Under the pieces are notes generated by a model that saw only the letters and a program-made list of their open reading frames with translations, was not told where the DNA came from and made no database searches. Positions 52,160 through 61,340 of a stretch of 64,000 nucleotides of DNA are shown here, in pieces. The DNA lies in contig BPHB01000001.1 in NCBI GenBank assembly GCA_026003335.1, forward strand, positions 1,076,591 to 1,140,590, given 5' to 3'. Each line of letters begins with the position of its first letter. The first letter of the stretch is position 1. The translations under genes were made by a program, and so were the position numbers. This DNA comes from Chitinophagales bacterium (GTDB lineage Bacteria > Bacteroidota > Bacteroidia > Chitinophagales > CAIOSU01).

Positions 52160-52589
52160 TTATCCACAGTCCTTAAATATTATTTCTCTAAAAAATTGTA
52201 TGGCTTCGCTTATTTCAATCTCGCCTGTTCCCCAATCACATCGGGTAGAAAAAAATCGGTTTTTAACAGACTGCCGATTTACCCGTAATGAGACAACAGG
52301 TAAATTTTATCTATGAGCCCCTTCTGGTTTTCTCATTACATACCGAACCCCGTTTTCCCCATTATGTCAATACGGATGCTGCTACTGCGCCCAATATCGG
52401 TTACCACGAAAACATAGCTGCCGATATTTGACGATGACATAGCAAAAGCTATAGGTAACCTAAACCTTGGGTTGATTTTCTGAACAGGCGCTGAAAAGGC
52501 TAATACCGCACTTTAGCAGCTTGTAAAGGCATTTGAATTCAGGTTGCTAACTTAGCGGGTGCCTACCCCCTTATGCCCCTTTCTATTGT
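52160..52589. other. Intergenic region, no clear gene
   Basis: 430 bp between the carbamoyltransferase and FkbM genes. A 47-residue frame at 52288-52431 is open but has no motif. No terminator hairpin with a T tract is seen directly after the carbamoyltransferase stop. Confidence 0.45.
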
Positions 52590-53564
52590 ATGCCGATGAG
52601 ATTCTTTCTGGAGACCCTCCTTCATGTGGGGAAGCTGCAAGGAAAAACACCCCGACTTCTGTTCCGGGCTTTGCATGCGCAAAGAAAACTTATCGGTAAG
52701 GTATATGATCCGATAGTGGAACTAAGCAGCAAATACATCACCGGCACAACAAGTCCCGAATTGCCGGATTCTATATCCATCCCTTTTTCACACGAGCTTC
52801 CTTTTTATATATTAAAATATCCCGGCTACTCCTCCAATGTTGGCCGGATAGCAGCGGCAGTACATCAAAAATATCCGGCATTCACCTTTATTGATACAGG
52901 CGCCAATATAGGTGACACTATTTACATGCTGAGAAAGTATGCCAGCTTCCCCGTGCTTTGTATCGAGGGAGATGATTACTATTATCACATCCTGAAGCGC
53001 AATGCCTCGCGATTCGGACAGGTAAAAACCGTCAAATCTTTTGTCGGGGCAGAGAATACCATTCTGGAAGCATCAAGCAGCCGACAGGGTGGAACCGCAC
53101 ACCTGCAGGTTACCGGCAAAGACCATATTCATCTGAAAACGATTCCGGCTATTCTGCAAGAGCATCCCGAGTTTACAAACTCAAAAATGATAAAAATTGA
53201 TACGGACGGTCATGACGGCAAAATTATTCGGGGCGCGGCAAGCTATCTGACAAAGGTTAAGCCCATTATTTTTTTTGAATATGACCCCTATTTTTTATCC
53301 CTCTGCAACGACAACGGATTGTCTATCCTGCACTTTCTGCTCCGACATGGATATCAATCGGCATTGATATACGACAACTTCGGATTTCTGCAGGACGCTG
53401 TAGACCTGCATGATTTTAAAAAACTTGAATACCTGGACAGTAAGGTTCAGTATAAAATGGGATGCTTTTATTATGATATCTGCGCCTTTCCTGCCGAAGA
53501 GCATGACCTGTACACTACCATTTGGAAAACCGAAGCATTCTATTCCAGAAACGGTCTCTCATGA
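52590..53564 (+). CDS. FkbM-family methyltransferase
   Basis: 324 residues. SAM-binding motif I is D-T-G-A-N-I-G at 102-108, the next acidic position is C-I-E-G-D at about 123-127, and the FkbM-type I-K-I-D-T-D-G-H-D-G block lies near 195-205 with F-F-E-Y-D-P beyond. FkbM enzymes O-methylate sugars or polyketides. Its TGA overlaps the ATG of the next gene (ATGA), so the two are translationally coupled. Confidence 0.9.
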   Translation: MPMRFFLETLLHVGKLQGKTPRLLFRALHAQRKLIGKVYDPIVELSSKYITGTTSPELPDSISIPFSHELPFYILKYPGYSSNVGRIAAAVHQKYPAFTFIDTGANIGDTIYMLRKYASFPVLCIEGDDYYYHILKRNASRFGQVKTVKSFVGAENTILEASSSRQGGTAHLQVTGKDHIHLKTIPAILQEHPEFTNSKMIKIDTDGHDGKIIRGAASYLTKVKPIIFFEYDPYFLSLCNDNGLSILHFLLRHGYQSALIYDNFGFLQDAVDLHDFKKLEYLDSKVQYKMGCFYYDICAFPAEEHDLYTTIWKTEAFYSRNGLS

Positions 53565-54692
53565 AAGTGCTTTATGACCATCAGGCTTTTTGTATGCAGG
53601 ATACCGGAGGTATCTCCCGCTATTATCATGAGCTTATGCAGCATTTTCATAACCATCCTCTTATCCGCTTTGAGCTCGCAATAAAATACTCCAGTAATAC
53701 TTACCTGAGGGAAGCGATGTACGCCAGGCCTCATCACCAGTGGCTACCTGACACTACTTTTCGCGGCAAAAAACATATTCTTGACATTCTAAACCGACCG
53801 TTGAGCAAAAAGCGTATTGCCCGTAGAGACTTTGACCTTTTTCATCCTACCTACTACCATCCTTATTTCCTTAACGTAATAGGCAACAGGCCTTTCGTGC
53901 TCACTATTCACGATATGATTCATGAATTATTCCCCTCTGAGTTCAAGCCGGATAAAAAAGTAATCCTCAACAAAATGCTGCTGGCACAAAAGGCCTCTTT
54001 GATTATAACGATATCCGAGCAGTCAAAGAAGGATATCATGCGTTTTTACAACACTCCCGGCCGAACGCATACAGGTAATTTATCATGGCTGTTCATTTAA
54101 GCTGCCCCCTACAGATTACACGCCTGCCTTCCATCATCCTGAACATTATATCCTTTATGTAGGCCAGCGTTACGGCTACAAAAATTTTAACCGTTTTATT
54201 GCTGCTATCAGCCCTCTGCTTAAAACAGACAGGCGTCTTTATTGCCTGTGTATTGGTGGAAAGCCGTTTACATCTATAGAGCTAAATATGTTCAAAAAAC
54301 TTGGAATAGAACAAAAGATTCTACATTACCGGACAGATGACGTCATGCTCGCTTATCTGTATCAACATGCCTGTGCACTGGTTAATCCATCGCTATATGA
54401 AGGGTTCGGCTTGCCCCTTCTTGAAGCATTTAGCTGCGGATGTCCGGTTGCTGCAAGCCAGGCCAGTTGTTTTCCGGAAATTGCCGGAGAAGCCGCTCTT
54501 TATTTTAACCCTCTCAGTGAAGACTCCATTCGCGAGGTGGTTGCCCGTGTTATATATGATGACGATTTGAAAGAAAAACTGATTTATAAGGGCTACAAAC
54601 GTCTGGCGATGTTTTCGTGGAGTAAAACGGCTGAGGAAACATTAAAGGCATACAACCGTTGTCTTGAACTGCATGAAACCATAAAACGGTAA
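53561..54692 (+). pseudogene. Family 4-type glycosyltransferase with one-base frameshift
   Basis: The first frame, from ATG 53561 (MKVLYDHQAF), gives an N-terminal GT-B domain with T-G-G-I-S-R-Y and ends at the TAA at 54098-54100. The second frame continues E-R-I-Q-V-I-Y-H-G-C from 54063 and gives the C-terminal domain with Y-V-G-Q-R-Y-G-Y-K-N, V-N-P-S-L-Y-E-G-F-G-L-P-L-L-E-A and F-S-W. Removing one base in CCCGGCC at 54056-54062 would join them into a normal protein of about 377 residues. Either a recent inactivating mutation or a sequence error. Confidence 0.8.
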
Positions 54693-54705
54693 ATCAAATA
54701 AACAC

Positions 54706-55497
54706 TCAGAAGTCTTTTTTACCGGTTGTGCGCACAATGCCGAGGACAGGCACTACGGCCCATACCATCATAGCCAGGGCAGTAATCAACATGCCCTGTC
54801 GCTCTCCGAAAAATTTTTTAAAAACCGCACCGGTATAACCCAACAGGGCGGCCACATCCAGATTTAGCATGATAAGCACACGTGACAAATCAATGGGGTT
54901 CAATATGGTTAAGGCAATAGCTGCTTTTTCCATCGGATATTCCTGCAGAGCTACCAGGGCCATAAGAAAAATGCCATCATATAACACAGCCATGTATAGC
55001 CACAAAACGATGACCATTCCAAACCCTTTTGTACGATCAGCAATTAACAAAGAAATCCAGTAAGCCAAGGCAGAAAAAATAAAGGTCAGCAACACGCCCA
55101 CGCTCATCATAATTAAAAAAGAGGTCATATCAGGACTGCGGGTGATACCATAGATTAAAAAAGGCAGACCCAGCCCGAATAAAAAAGCCAGGGAAAGTGA
55201 AAATGCCACTCCGAGATACCCGCCAAGGAAGACCTGTTGCCGTTGGATGGGTTGTGCAAGCAATAACTCAGCAAACTCCCGGGAGTTATAGAACTGTATA
55301 GTTCCAAGCATACAGCTAATCAAGGGGATAAAGATGAGTATGATATTCATCAGACTGACAATAGCACGGGAAAAATCATCATTGAAATACAGCAAAACGA
55401 AACCGGTAACGAGAAAAAACAGGGTATAGATTATTATCCATTTGCTGCGGAGCATATCAAAAAAAGAATACCGCAACAGTTTTATCGTCTTCATCAT
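54706..55497 (-). CDS. nosY: NosY, ABC-2 permease of the nos system
   Basis: 263 residues with six hydrophobic helices. It has the layout of NosY and related ABC-2 permeases, including the R-E-F-A-E-L-L-L-A-Q-P segment. It forms the membrane channel of the NosDFY exporter that helps supply the sulfur and/or copper of the CuZ centre of N2O reductase. The start overlaps the nosF stop by 4 bp (translational coupling). It is the last gene of the nos operon; 13 bp separate it from the convergent glycosyltransferase. Confidence 0.88.
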   Translation of the reverse strand: MMKTIKLLRYSFFDMLRSKWIIIYTLFFLVTGFVLLYFNDDFSRAIVSLMNIILIFIPLISCMLGTIQFYNSREFAELLLAQPIQRQQVFLGGYLGVAFSLSLAFLFGLGLPFLIYGITRSPDMTSFLIMMSVGVLLTFIFSALAYWISLLIADRTKGFGMVIVLWLYMAVLYDGIFLMALVALQEYPMEKAAIALTILNPIDLSRVLIMLNLDVAALLGYTGAVFKKFFGERQGMLITALAMMVWAVVPVLGIVRTTGKKDF

Positions 55498-56201
55498 ATC
55501 GCCTGCTGAATAATTTTTGCAATTGCCCGCTCTACACGTTGTTCCTGATAATCGTCAAGCAGGCGGGTAACACTACCCTGAAAATAAATTTTCCCTTCCA
55601 GCAGGAATACGATTTCTTCAGCCAGCTCTTCCACCAATCCCATAATATGTGTGGTGAGCAAAATGGTTTTGCCTTTCTTTCTTTCTGCTGAAATCAGTTC
55701 CTTCAGATGAATAAGAGAAACCGGATCCAATCCACTTGTGGGTTCATCCAGAATGAGCATGGGGGCATCAAACATCAGGGCAAGCACGGCATTGACCTTT
55801 TGACGGGTGCCTCCCGAGAGGTTGCGCAGCTTTTGTGGTAAAACATTCTGCAATCCGAATGTTTGCAACAGATTGGATTCCATGCTACCGTTCATCCCGC
55901 GTATATCTTTAATCATATCCATTAATTCCTGTACTGTAAGATTTTCGGGAAAGCGCGCTATCTGCGGCATATAACCGATATTCCTGCGATAGCTCCAGTT
56001 GCGTTTCACGGATGTACCATTAAATTTTATTTCCCCCGCATCGGGCATCACCATACCCAACATGCTTTTAATCAACGTGGTTTTCCCGGAAGCATTGGGC
56101 CCTAAAATAGCCGTTAAAATGCCGGGACGCAGTGTGAACGTAACGCCCCGAAGCACTTTCAGCGTGCCATATGATTTTTCAAGACCTATAATCTCTACCA
56201 T
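55494..56201 (-). CDS. nosF: NosF, ATPase of the nos ABC transporter
   Basis: 235 residues. Walker A is G-P-N-A-S-G-K-T-T (about 34-42), the signature is L-S-G-G-T-R-Q-K, Walker B is M-L-I-L-D-E-P-T-S-G-L-D-P and an H-loop is in T-T-H. The order nosD-nosF-nosY and overlaps at both ends identify it as the ATPase of the Nos maturation transporter rather than a general ABC protein. Confidence 0.92.
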   Translation of the reverse strand: MVEIIGLEKSYGTLKVLRGVTFTLRPGILTAILGPNASGKTTLIKSMLGMVMPDAGEIKFNGTSVKRNWSYRRNIGYMPQIARFPENLTVQELMDMIKDIRGMNGSMESNLLQTFGLQNVLPQKLRNLSGGTRQKVNAVLALMFDAPMLILDEPTSGLDPVSLIHLKELISAERKKGKTILLTTHIMGLVEELAEEIVFLLEGKIYFQGSVTRLLDDYQEQRVERAIAKIIQQAI

Positions 56202-57439
56202 GTTGCGGGTTTCATTAAGGGCTTATCATCTTTCAGTGCTGACGGGGTAAGCATCGGATTGATACGTTCGGAAAGGTTGAGTAGGTCAATAAACAAACTG
56301 CGCATTAAAATGATGGAGCAGGGTTGCCGCTCCACCAGAAAGGTAAATAAATCTACCGGATTATGAGGAACATCTCCCACTCCGTCTTTGTTCAGATCAT
56401 ACCCCTGATATTTGCTCCAGAAATTCCGTTCATAGCGATTGTAGTTGGTATTGCTGTTGGTCGTCAGTTCAAAGGAATTGGAAATAAAATTGTTTTCCGT
56501 GAGCAGCATCTGCTCACAGTTTGACATAATCTTCATAGCCCATCCGTTTTTGATAAAGTTGTTTGCGCGAATATGCAAACGGGCTGTTCCTTCGGCAAAA
56601 ATGCCAACTGTATTACCGGAAAAGACATTGTGGTGAATGTTTGAATCACGGATATCTTTCAGCAAAAGGCCATAAGAAGCTGCCCCCCAGTTGTCCATAA
56701 AGCGATTGCCCGTCATCAGAATAAAAGAAGAATACATAACTGCCACTCCGGCATGGTTGCTCCGGAAAGTGTTGTTCCGGTATTCATTATTATCGGAAAA
56801 CATAAAGTGCAATCCATACCGGATATTGCCTTCTACATAATTTTCTTCCATGCATGAATTGCTCACGAATTCCAGGTATATACCATCCCGGTGTCCTCGG
56901 GATATATTTCTTTCTACATGCATATTCCGACAATACCAAAGATGTATGGCATTGCCGGAATTGTGTTCAGCCCGGGGAGTTCCGGAAATCTGATTGCCTG
57001 AAATAATGGCATCCGATGCGTTGGCAAGGTAGATACCAAAAAATGTATTTATCAGTTTGTTGTTGGCAATAATAACCCTGCTGGATTTATTTATTTTGAT
57101 AGCAGCCCAGTCTGCCGTATAGCTGACTCCAACATTCTGAATTTGCAGGCCTGCTATTTTTACATCATCTGCAGTAACATAAAAAATTTCGCCCCGGTTG
57201 TCTCCATCCACAATTGGAAAGTTCTTCCCAATGATATCCAGGGGTTTGTCCACCCGTATGTTGTTTTCATAATAGGTGCCCGGCAAAACGGAAATGTGAT
57301 CGTAAGGAAGAGCTGCAGCCACGGCATCTGCAATGCGGTGAAAAGAGCAGGTGCTGCATACCTCCAATACTGCAGCGTGTACAGCATGAGACAGGCAACA
57401 AAATACAAGCAGAAGGGCTTTAAGCAGATCTTTCATCAT
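56195..57439 (-). CDS. nosD: NosD, periplasmic copper-site maturation protein
   Basis: 414 residues. The signal peptide ends near VHAA. A right-handed parallel beta-helix (CASH-type) of N/D-rich coils such as N-x-F-x-N-N-x-x-G-I, typical of NosD, follows from about 60 to 360, with Cys23 and Cys26 just after the signal. NosD works with NosF and NosY in building the CuZ cluster of NosZ. It overlaps nosF by 7 bp and starts 11 bp after nosL. Confidence 0.9.
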   Translation of the reverse strand: MMKDLLKALLLVFCCLSHAVHAAVLEVCSTCSFHRIADAVAAALPYDHISVLPGTYYENNIRVDKPLDIIGKNFPIVDGDNRGEIFYVTADDVKIAGLQIQNVGVSYTADWAAIKINKSSRVIIANNKLINTFFGIYLANASDAIISGNQISGTPRAEHNSGNAIHLWYCRNMHVERNISRGHRDGIYLEFVSNSCMEENYVEGNIRYGLHFMFSDNNEYRNNTFRSNHAGVAVMYSSFILMTGNRFMDNWGAASYGLLLKDIRDSNIHHNVFSGNTVGIFAEGTARLHIRANNFIKNGWAMKIMSNCEQMLLTENNFISNSFELTTNSNTNYNRYERNFWSKYQGYDLNKDGVGDVPHNPVDLFTFLVERQPCSIILMRSLFIDLLNLSERINPMLTPSALKDDKPLMKPATW

Positions 57440-57450
57440 ACGGGCATGAA

Positions 57451-57927
57451 TTACTGCTGAGAAGGAACTTTAGATTGCCTTATAAATGCTGCAACTTCCT
57501 CCCAGCGTAGCTGGCGGCTTTCTTCATCGCTGGGGTCAAGCATGGAGAGAGCAGCCTCCGGAGAAGAAAAAGCCGTGATAAACATACCCATCGGGCTGGG
57601 CAGATGTTTTGCACGCAAATATGTGGCATCCAATGCAGGCACAAGCTTTCCGGGTGAATGGAAATCTACAACCAGCAGGAGATGCGTCTTTTCCTGCAAA
57701 TCGGGGTTTTCTTCCAAATGCCACAACAGGCACTCCACTGAATCAAACTTATAGACCTTACCTTTTTTTGTAACGAGCTCAGCCCCGTACCGTTCGTCAG
57801 ATATGAGCATTTTACAATGCTGACACACATCCCGGCCAAAGTCAATAGGCTCAGGTTGCGGACTACATGCCATTATGCTTAAAAGGGGAAAGCACCCAAT
57901 CAGGTAATGGAAAAGGGAGTTATTCAT
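57451..57927 (-). CDS. nosL: NosL, copper chaperone lipoprotein
   Basis: 158 residues. A signal with lipobox (L-S-I-M-A-C, Cys21) precedes the NosL motif D-V-C-Q-H-C-K-M (about 34-41), the Cu(I) site, then the K-F-D-S-V-E-C-L-L motif. It delivers copper for NosZ assembly in the periplasm. It overlaps the preceding membrane-protein gene by 8 bp. Confidence 0.9.
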   Translation of the reverse strand: MNNSLFHYLIGCFPLLSIMACSPQPEPIDFGRDVCQHCKMLISDERYGAELVTKKGKVYKFDSVECLLWHLEENPDLQEKTHLLLVVDFHSPGKLVPALDATYLRAKHLPSPMGMFITAFSSPEAALSMLDPSDEESRQLRWEEVAAFIRQSKVPSQQ

Positions 57928-58507
57928 TTTGCTTTTTTCTTTTTACACGATCATACAAAATGCCGCCCAGAGCCAGCAGTACAGAAATGCCCAGCAGTAT
58001 TGTGCCCGAAGCAGGATAAGAAACAGATCTGAAATTAAGAAGCCATTTGGAACCGAAAAGAGGCGGCTGATAAGCCATTCCGGGCACTTTGATGGGCGCC
58101 CGAGGGTCAAGATTATGTCCATAGTCATAGAGCCAGGTGTAAAAATCATAAATGCCAATAATGCCTGCCAGAATGAGTAATGCTATCCATGTCATCATGA
58201 GAGCGCGATTACCAAGCACCGCAGCAAGTAACCCCAGCACAAGAAAACCTATCAGCACCACAGGGATTATTTTCAACTCCGGGATAGAGTTGGGCTCTAT
58301 TTTTTTCATACCAATATAATGATTCAGGATATTGACATTCTGAAGTATGTTTTCACTGCTTCCCCCTATCTTATTTACATAGATACACATTTTCAGTCCT
58401 TCGGGAAACTGGGGAGCCTCCAGTTTGATGGACCATATCGGCAGAAAAAAAACTCCGATAATCAGCAAAGCAGCCCCTGCCATTAATATTCTGGAACAGA
58501 TGTTCAT
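57920..58507 (-). CDS. nos-cluster membrane protein, unknown function
   Basis: 195 residues. The first hydrophobic helix (to about 29) precedes a periplasmic stretch with the N-H-Y-I-G-M-K-K-I segment, then three further helices. Its place between nosZ and nosL, with an 8-bp overlap into nosL, marks it as part of NosZ assembly or electron transfer. I recall similar proteins in Bacteroidota nos clusters but no named function. Not NosR or NosX: no flavin or 4Fe-4S motifs. Confidence 0.78.
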   Translation of the reverse strand: MNICSRILMAGAALLIIGVFFLPIWSIKLEAPQFPEGLKMCIYVNKIGGSSENILQNVNILNHYIGMKKIEPNSIPELKIIPVVLIGFLVLGLLAAVLGNRALMMTWIALLILAGIIGIYDFYTWLYDYGHNLDPRAPIKVPGMAYQPPLFGSKWLLNFRSVSYPASGTILLGISVLLALGGILYDRVKRKKQNE

Positions 58508-58528
58508 ATTAATTATTTCATGTCATAC

Positions 58529-58573
58529 AAAAAACAGGAAGCAACCTCTGCAATGCAATGAGGTTGCTTCCTG
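58529..58573 (-). terminator. Strong hairpin with T tract between nosZ and the rest of the operon
   Basis: CAGGAAGCAACCTC and its complement form a perfect 14-bp stem (58560-58573 with 58535-58548) with an 11-base loop. On the minus strand it is followed by six T (58534-58529). It begins 32 bp after the nosZ stop, and fits an intrinsic terminator or attenuator. Confidence 0.85.
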
Positions 58574-58604
58574 AAGATTCTGTCTCATTGGAGTTCGGTT
58601 TTGC

Positions 58605-60584
58605 TTATAAAGCATTATCAGAACCCGTCCACCATTTGAGCGGCTTATTGGAACCTTGCGGAGAAACCACTACGTATCCCTGCATTTCCTGATGCAAAGC
58701 AGAGCAGAAATCCGTGCAGTAGAAGGGATATACGCCTGTATTTTGAGGTATCCATTTAAGTGTTCTGGTTTGACCTGGCATGATCAGCAGTTCGGCATTC
58801 TGTGCTCCCATGATCGCGAAGCCATGCGGCACATCCCAGTCCTGCTCCATGTTAGTGACGTGAAAATACACCTCATCGCCCACTCTGATGCCCTCAATAT
58901 TGTCGGGTGTAAAGTGGCTGCGGATGGATGCCATGTACACATGCACGATTTTGCCATCCCGCACCACTTTGGCTTCATCTTCAGATTTAATGGCATGAGG
59001 ATGCTTGTTTTCTTCCAGCTTATAGAATTTCTTTGTCCTGGGCATTACTTTATCAGCGGGTATAGCTTGGGCATAATGCGGTTCTCCCACAGTCGGGAAA
59101 TCCAGCAACAATTGCATTTTTTCCCCGCTGATATCAATGAGTTGTGCAGATTGAGTCAGCTCAGGACCTGTGGGCAGATAGCGGTCTTTGGTAATCTTGT
59201 TTAAGGCAATGACGTACTTACCCCACGGTTTTCTGGAATCCCCTCCAGGCACACACAGATGGCCAATGGAGTAATAAGTCGGGATACGGTCCAGTATTTC
59301 CCAGGTACCCAGTTTCCATTTTACTATTTCAGACGAAATAAAGAAGGAAGTGTAGGCATTGCCTTTTTCATCAAATTCGGTATGCAGCGGCCCCAGTCCG
59401 GGTTGTTTTACTACACCGGCTACTATTTCATCATATTTTAATACGGGAATGCCGTCAATTACCTTTTCGTAGGCTTTATTTTCTATGGCTTTGAGCATAC
59501 GTGTTGTGGAGTGTACGGTCAGGTCGGTGGAAAGCTTGCCATTACCTACAATGTATTCTCCGGAGGGATCTACGTCAACCCCATGTGGTGATTTGGGCGT
59601 GGGCAGATAATATATTATGCCTTCATATTTCAACGGATCAAGCACTTTAACACTTTTAATCACCCTGGAAGTAGCCGTTTGTGTTGCCTCATCCATAATA
59701 TTGTGATAATAGGTTACGGTCATTTCCTCTCCTTTGCCGGCATCTATATATTCGGCAGCCTTCTTCCAGTTTACTGCCGCTATGTAATCCTTGTCATTTT
59801 GTGAGGCTTCAATTTCCTTGAGTGTGCCGGCCTGTTCGGTATTATAGGAAGTGAAAAATGCCCATCCGTGAGAGGGACCTTTCCCGCAATGTGCCTTGTC
59901 GTAATCAAAACCAGGACACAAAATCTGAAAATGAATACTCATCTCTCCGGTATTGGGATCTACCTTCAGCATGGTAATGGTGCCCTTGTATCTGGTAGCA
60001 AAGTCTTTTGTAGATATATCTGCCTGTGGTATGGGCACGCTAAAGCGTGTAGAGGCAATAACATACTCGGTGTTTTGTGTGGTAAAAGGAGAACCGTGAT
60101 TGCCGGCACTATTGGGAATTTCTATTGTTTCTACCGTTTCAAAGGTGCTTAAGTCAATGCGGGCAATACGGGGCGTGTTGTTTCCATTAATAAAAATCCA
60201 GCGGCCATCGGTGATTCCATCGGTTTGTGACAACTCCGGATGATGGGCATCATCCCAAGGCATAAAGCCATAAGAGGTCATCAGCAAAGACTTGGTTTCT
60301 TCCGAAAAGCCATAACCTTTCTCTGCATCTACAGAAAAAACGGGAATCACCCGGAAAAGCCTTCCTGACGGCAATCCGTAAACTCCCATCTGACCATTAA
60401 ATCCACCCGAGGTAAACAGGTAAAACTCATCGTACTTTCCGGGAGGCACATACACTTTTGAGGCGGCATCCGCCACACCGGATATAGCCTGAGGCCCTCC
60501 TTTGGAACCTGTATATTCACTGCAAGAGGTGATGAAAAACAGAAGGGGAAGTGCAAGCAGCAGGGGCAACATTTTTTTATACAT
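58605..60584 (-). CDS. nosZ: Nitrous oxide reductase NosZ, clade II (Sec type)
   Basis: 659 residues. The signal ends in a lipobox-like F-I-T-S-C (Cys21), not a twin-arginine signal, as in clade II. The seven-bladed propeller carries the CuZ histidines, among them His114-His115 (D-D-A-H-H), His163 (G-N-H-G-S), S-P-H-G-V-D, G-P-L-H-T and G-E-P-H-Y. The C-terminal cupredoxin has the CuA ligands His587, Cys623, Cys627, His631 and Met634 (C-T-D-F-C-S-A-L-H-Q-E-M). It reduces N2O to N2 in the periplasm. The cytochrome c gene is 33 bp upstream. Confidence 0.97.
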   Translation of the reverse strand: MYKKMLPLLLALPLLFFITSCSEYTGSKGGPQAISGVADAASKVYVPPGKYDEFYLFTSGGFNGQMGVYGLPSGRLFRVIPVFSVDAEKGYGFSEETKSLLMTSYGFMPWDDAHHPELSQTDGITDGRWIFINGNNTPRIARIDLSTFETVETIEIPNSAGNHGSPFTTQNTEYVIASTRFSVPIPQADISTKDFATRYKGTITMLKVDPNTGEMSIHFQILCPGFDYDKAHCGKGPSHGWAFFTSYNTEQAGTLKEIEASQNDKDYIAAVNWKKAAEYIDAGKGEEMTVTYYHNIMDEATQTATSRVIKSVKVLDPLKYEGIIYYLPTPKSPHGVDVDPSGEYIVGNGKLSTDLTVHSTTRMLKAIENKAYEKVIDGIPVLKYDEIVAGVVKQPGLGPLHTEFDEKGNAYTSFFISSEIVKWKLGTWEILDRIPTYYSIGHLCVPGGDSRKPWGKYVIALNKITKDRYLPTGPELTQSAQLIDISGEKMQLLLDFPTVGEPHYAQAIPADKVMPRTKKFYKLEENKHPHAIKSEDEAKVVRDGKIVHVYMASIRSHFTPDNIEGIRVGDEVYFHVTNMEQDWDVPHGFAIMGAQNAELLIMPGQTRTLKWIPQNTGVYPFYCTDFCSALHQEMQGYVVVSPQGSNKPLKWWTGSDNAL

Positions 60585-60617
60585 ATAAGAGCAGTTTTAA
60601 GGATAAACAAAAAGGCT

Positions 60618-61178
60618 TCACAGGGTTCTGAAGTATTCCAGTACTTTTCGGGCTTCCTCCTCGGTCAGGTTCTGATTGGCCATAGGAGAAAGGTTGTAAT
60701 CCAATAGCAATTGTTTGGCGATAGGATCCTCCTTCACCATTTTTTCAGGATTCAAAATCATATTCATAACCCACTCCGGAGTACGCCTTTCCAGAACGCC
60801 TTTAGGTGCGGGTCCGATAAATCGCTTATCCGGCTTGTGGCAGGAAGTGCATTTTTCCTTGAAAATTTTTTCACCTTCTGCAGCTAAAGCTTGGTCAATT
60901 TCTGCGGACAGAGTAAGATTTTTTACCGGGCCTATGCCTTTGTTAGTATACCAGTTGTCATATACACTTGCACCCGCCGTTTCGGTGGCTTTTCCGGTGC
61001 TATGGGTTTCTTCTTCCTCCTCATCCTCTGCGACAGCGGCTGGCGCCTGTAACTTTTGGGTTGGGGATTCATTATTGCCCCCGCAACCGTTGAAGAAAGC
61101 AGAGGCCATTAGCATCAAGCCTAACGAGCTTATAAAAGTGAAAGTTGATTGAATATGCATGGTTTTCAGATTTTTCAT
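60618..61178 (-). CDS. c-type cytochrome lipoprotein, likely electron donor to NosZ
   Basis: 186 residues. A signal ends in a lipobox-like F-F-N-G-C (Cys32), followed by an acidic Glu-rich linker (about 51-57). The single heme site is Cys110-x-x-Cys113-His114, with Met166 as the likely sixth ligand (S-P-M-A-N-Q-N). First gene of the nos operon. Known clade II clusters often include such cytochromes; a donor role is inferred from position. Confidence 0.85.
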   Translation of the reverse strand: MKNLKTMHIQSTFTFISSLGLMLMASAFFNGCGGNNESPTQKLQAPAAVAEDEEEEETHSTGKATETAGASVYDNWYTNKGIGPVKNLTLSAEIDQALAAEGEKIFKEKCTSCHKPDKRFIGPAPKGVLERRTPEWVMNMILNPEKMVKEDPIAKQLLLDYNLSPMANQNLTEEEARKVLEYFRTL

Positions 61179-61246
61179 TGCTTAAATCGCCTGACAAAAG
61201 TGCATAGAGAATAGAAGTACGTTTATGACATTTGTTGTACCTGATA

Positions 61247-61260
61247 ATGACTTTTATCAT
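61247..61260 (-). promoter_or_regulatory. FNR/DNR-like box upstream of the nos operon
   Basis: ATGAC-TTTT-ATCAT is close to the FNR/DNR consensus (TTGAT-N4-ATCAA), keeping TGA and ATCA of the half-sites. It lies 69-82 bp upstream of the cytochrome start, allowing a class II position with a short leader. It would explain induction under oxygen limitation or nitric oxide. No regulator gene is present. Confidence 0.5.
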
Positions 61261-61298
61261 AACCGATAAGATAGGGAATAAAGATGAGCGGGGGCTTC

Positions 61299-61333
61299 AA
61301 AAAAATACAGGCTCCCTGATTGCAGGGAGCCTG
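61299..61333 (-). terminator. Terminator of the tRNA operon
   Basis: An 11-bp perfect stem (61323-61333 with 61308-61318) and a 4-base loop, followed on the minus strand by T-rich sequence (61299-61305 gives seven T after TA). It begins 8 bp after the tRNA-Leu 3' end and separates the tRNAs from the nos operon. Confidence 0.88.
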
Positions 61334-61340
61334 CTGACCG

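Noticed and set aside
52288-52431. 47-residue frame before the FkbM gene
   Set aside because: No motif, no RBS, and no sign of coupling to the next gene.
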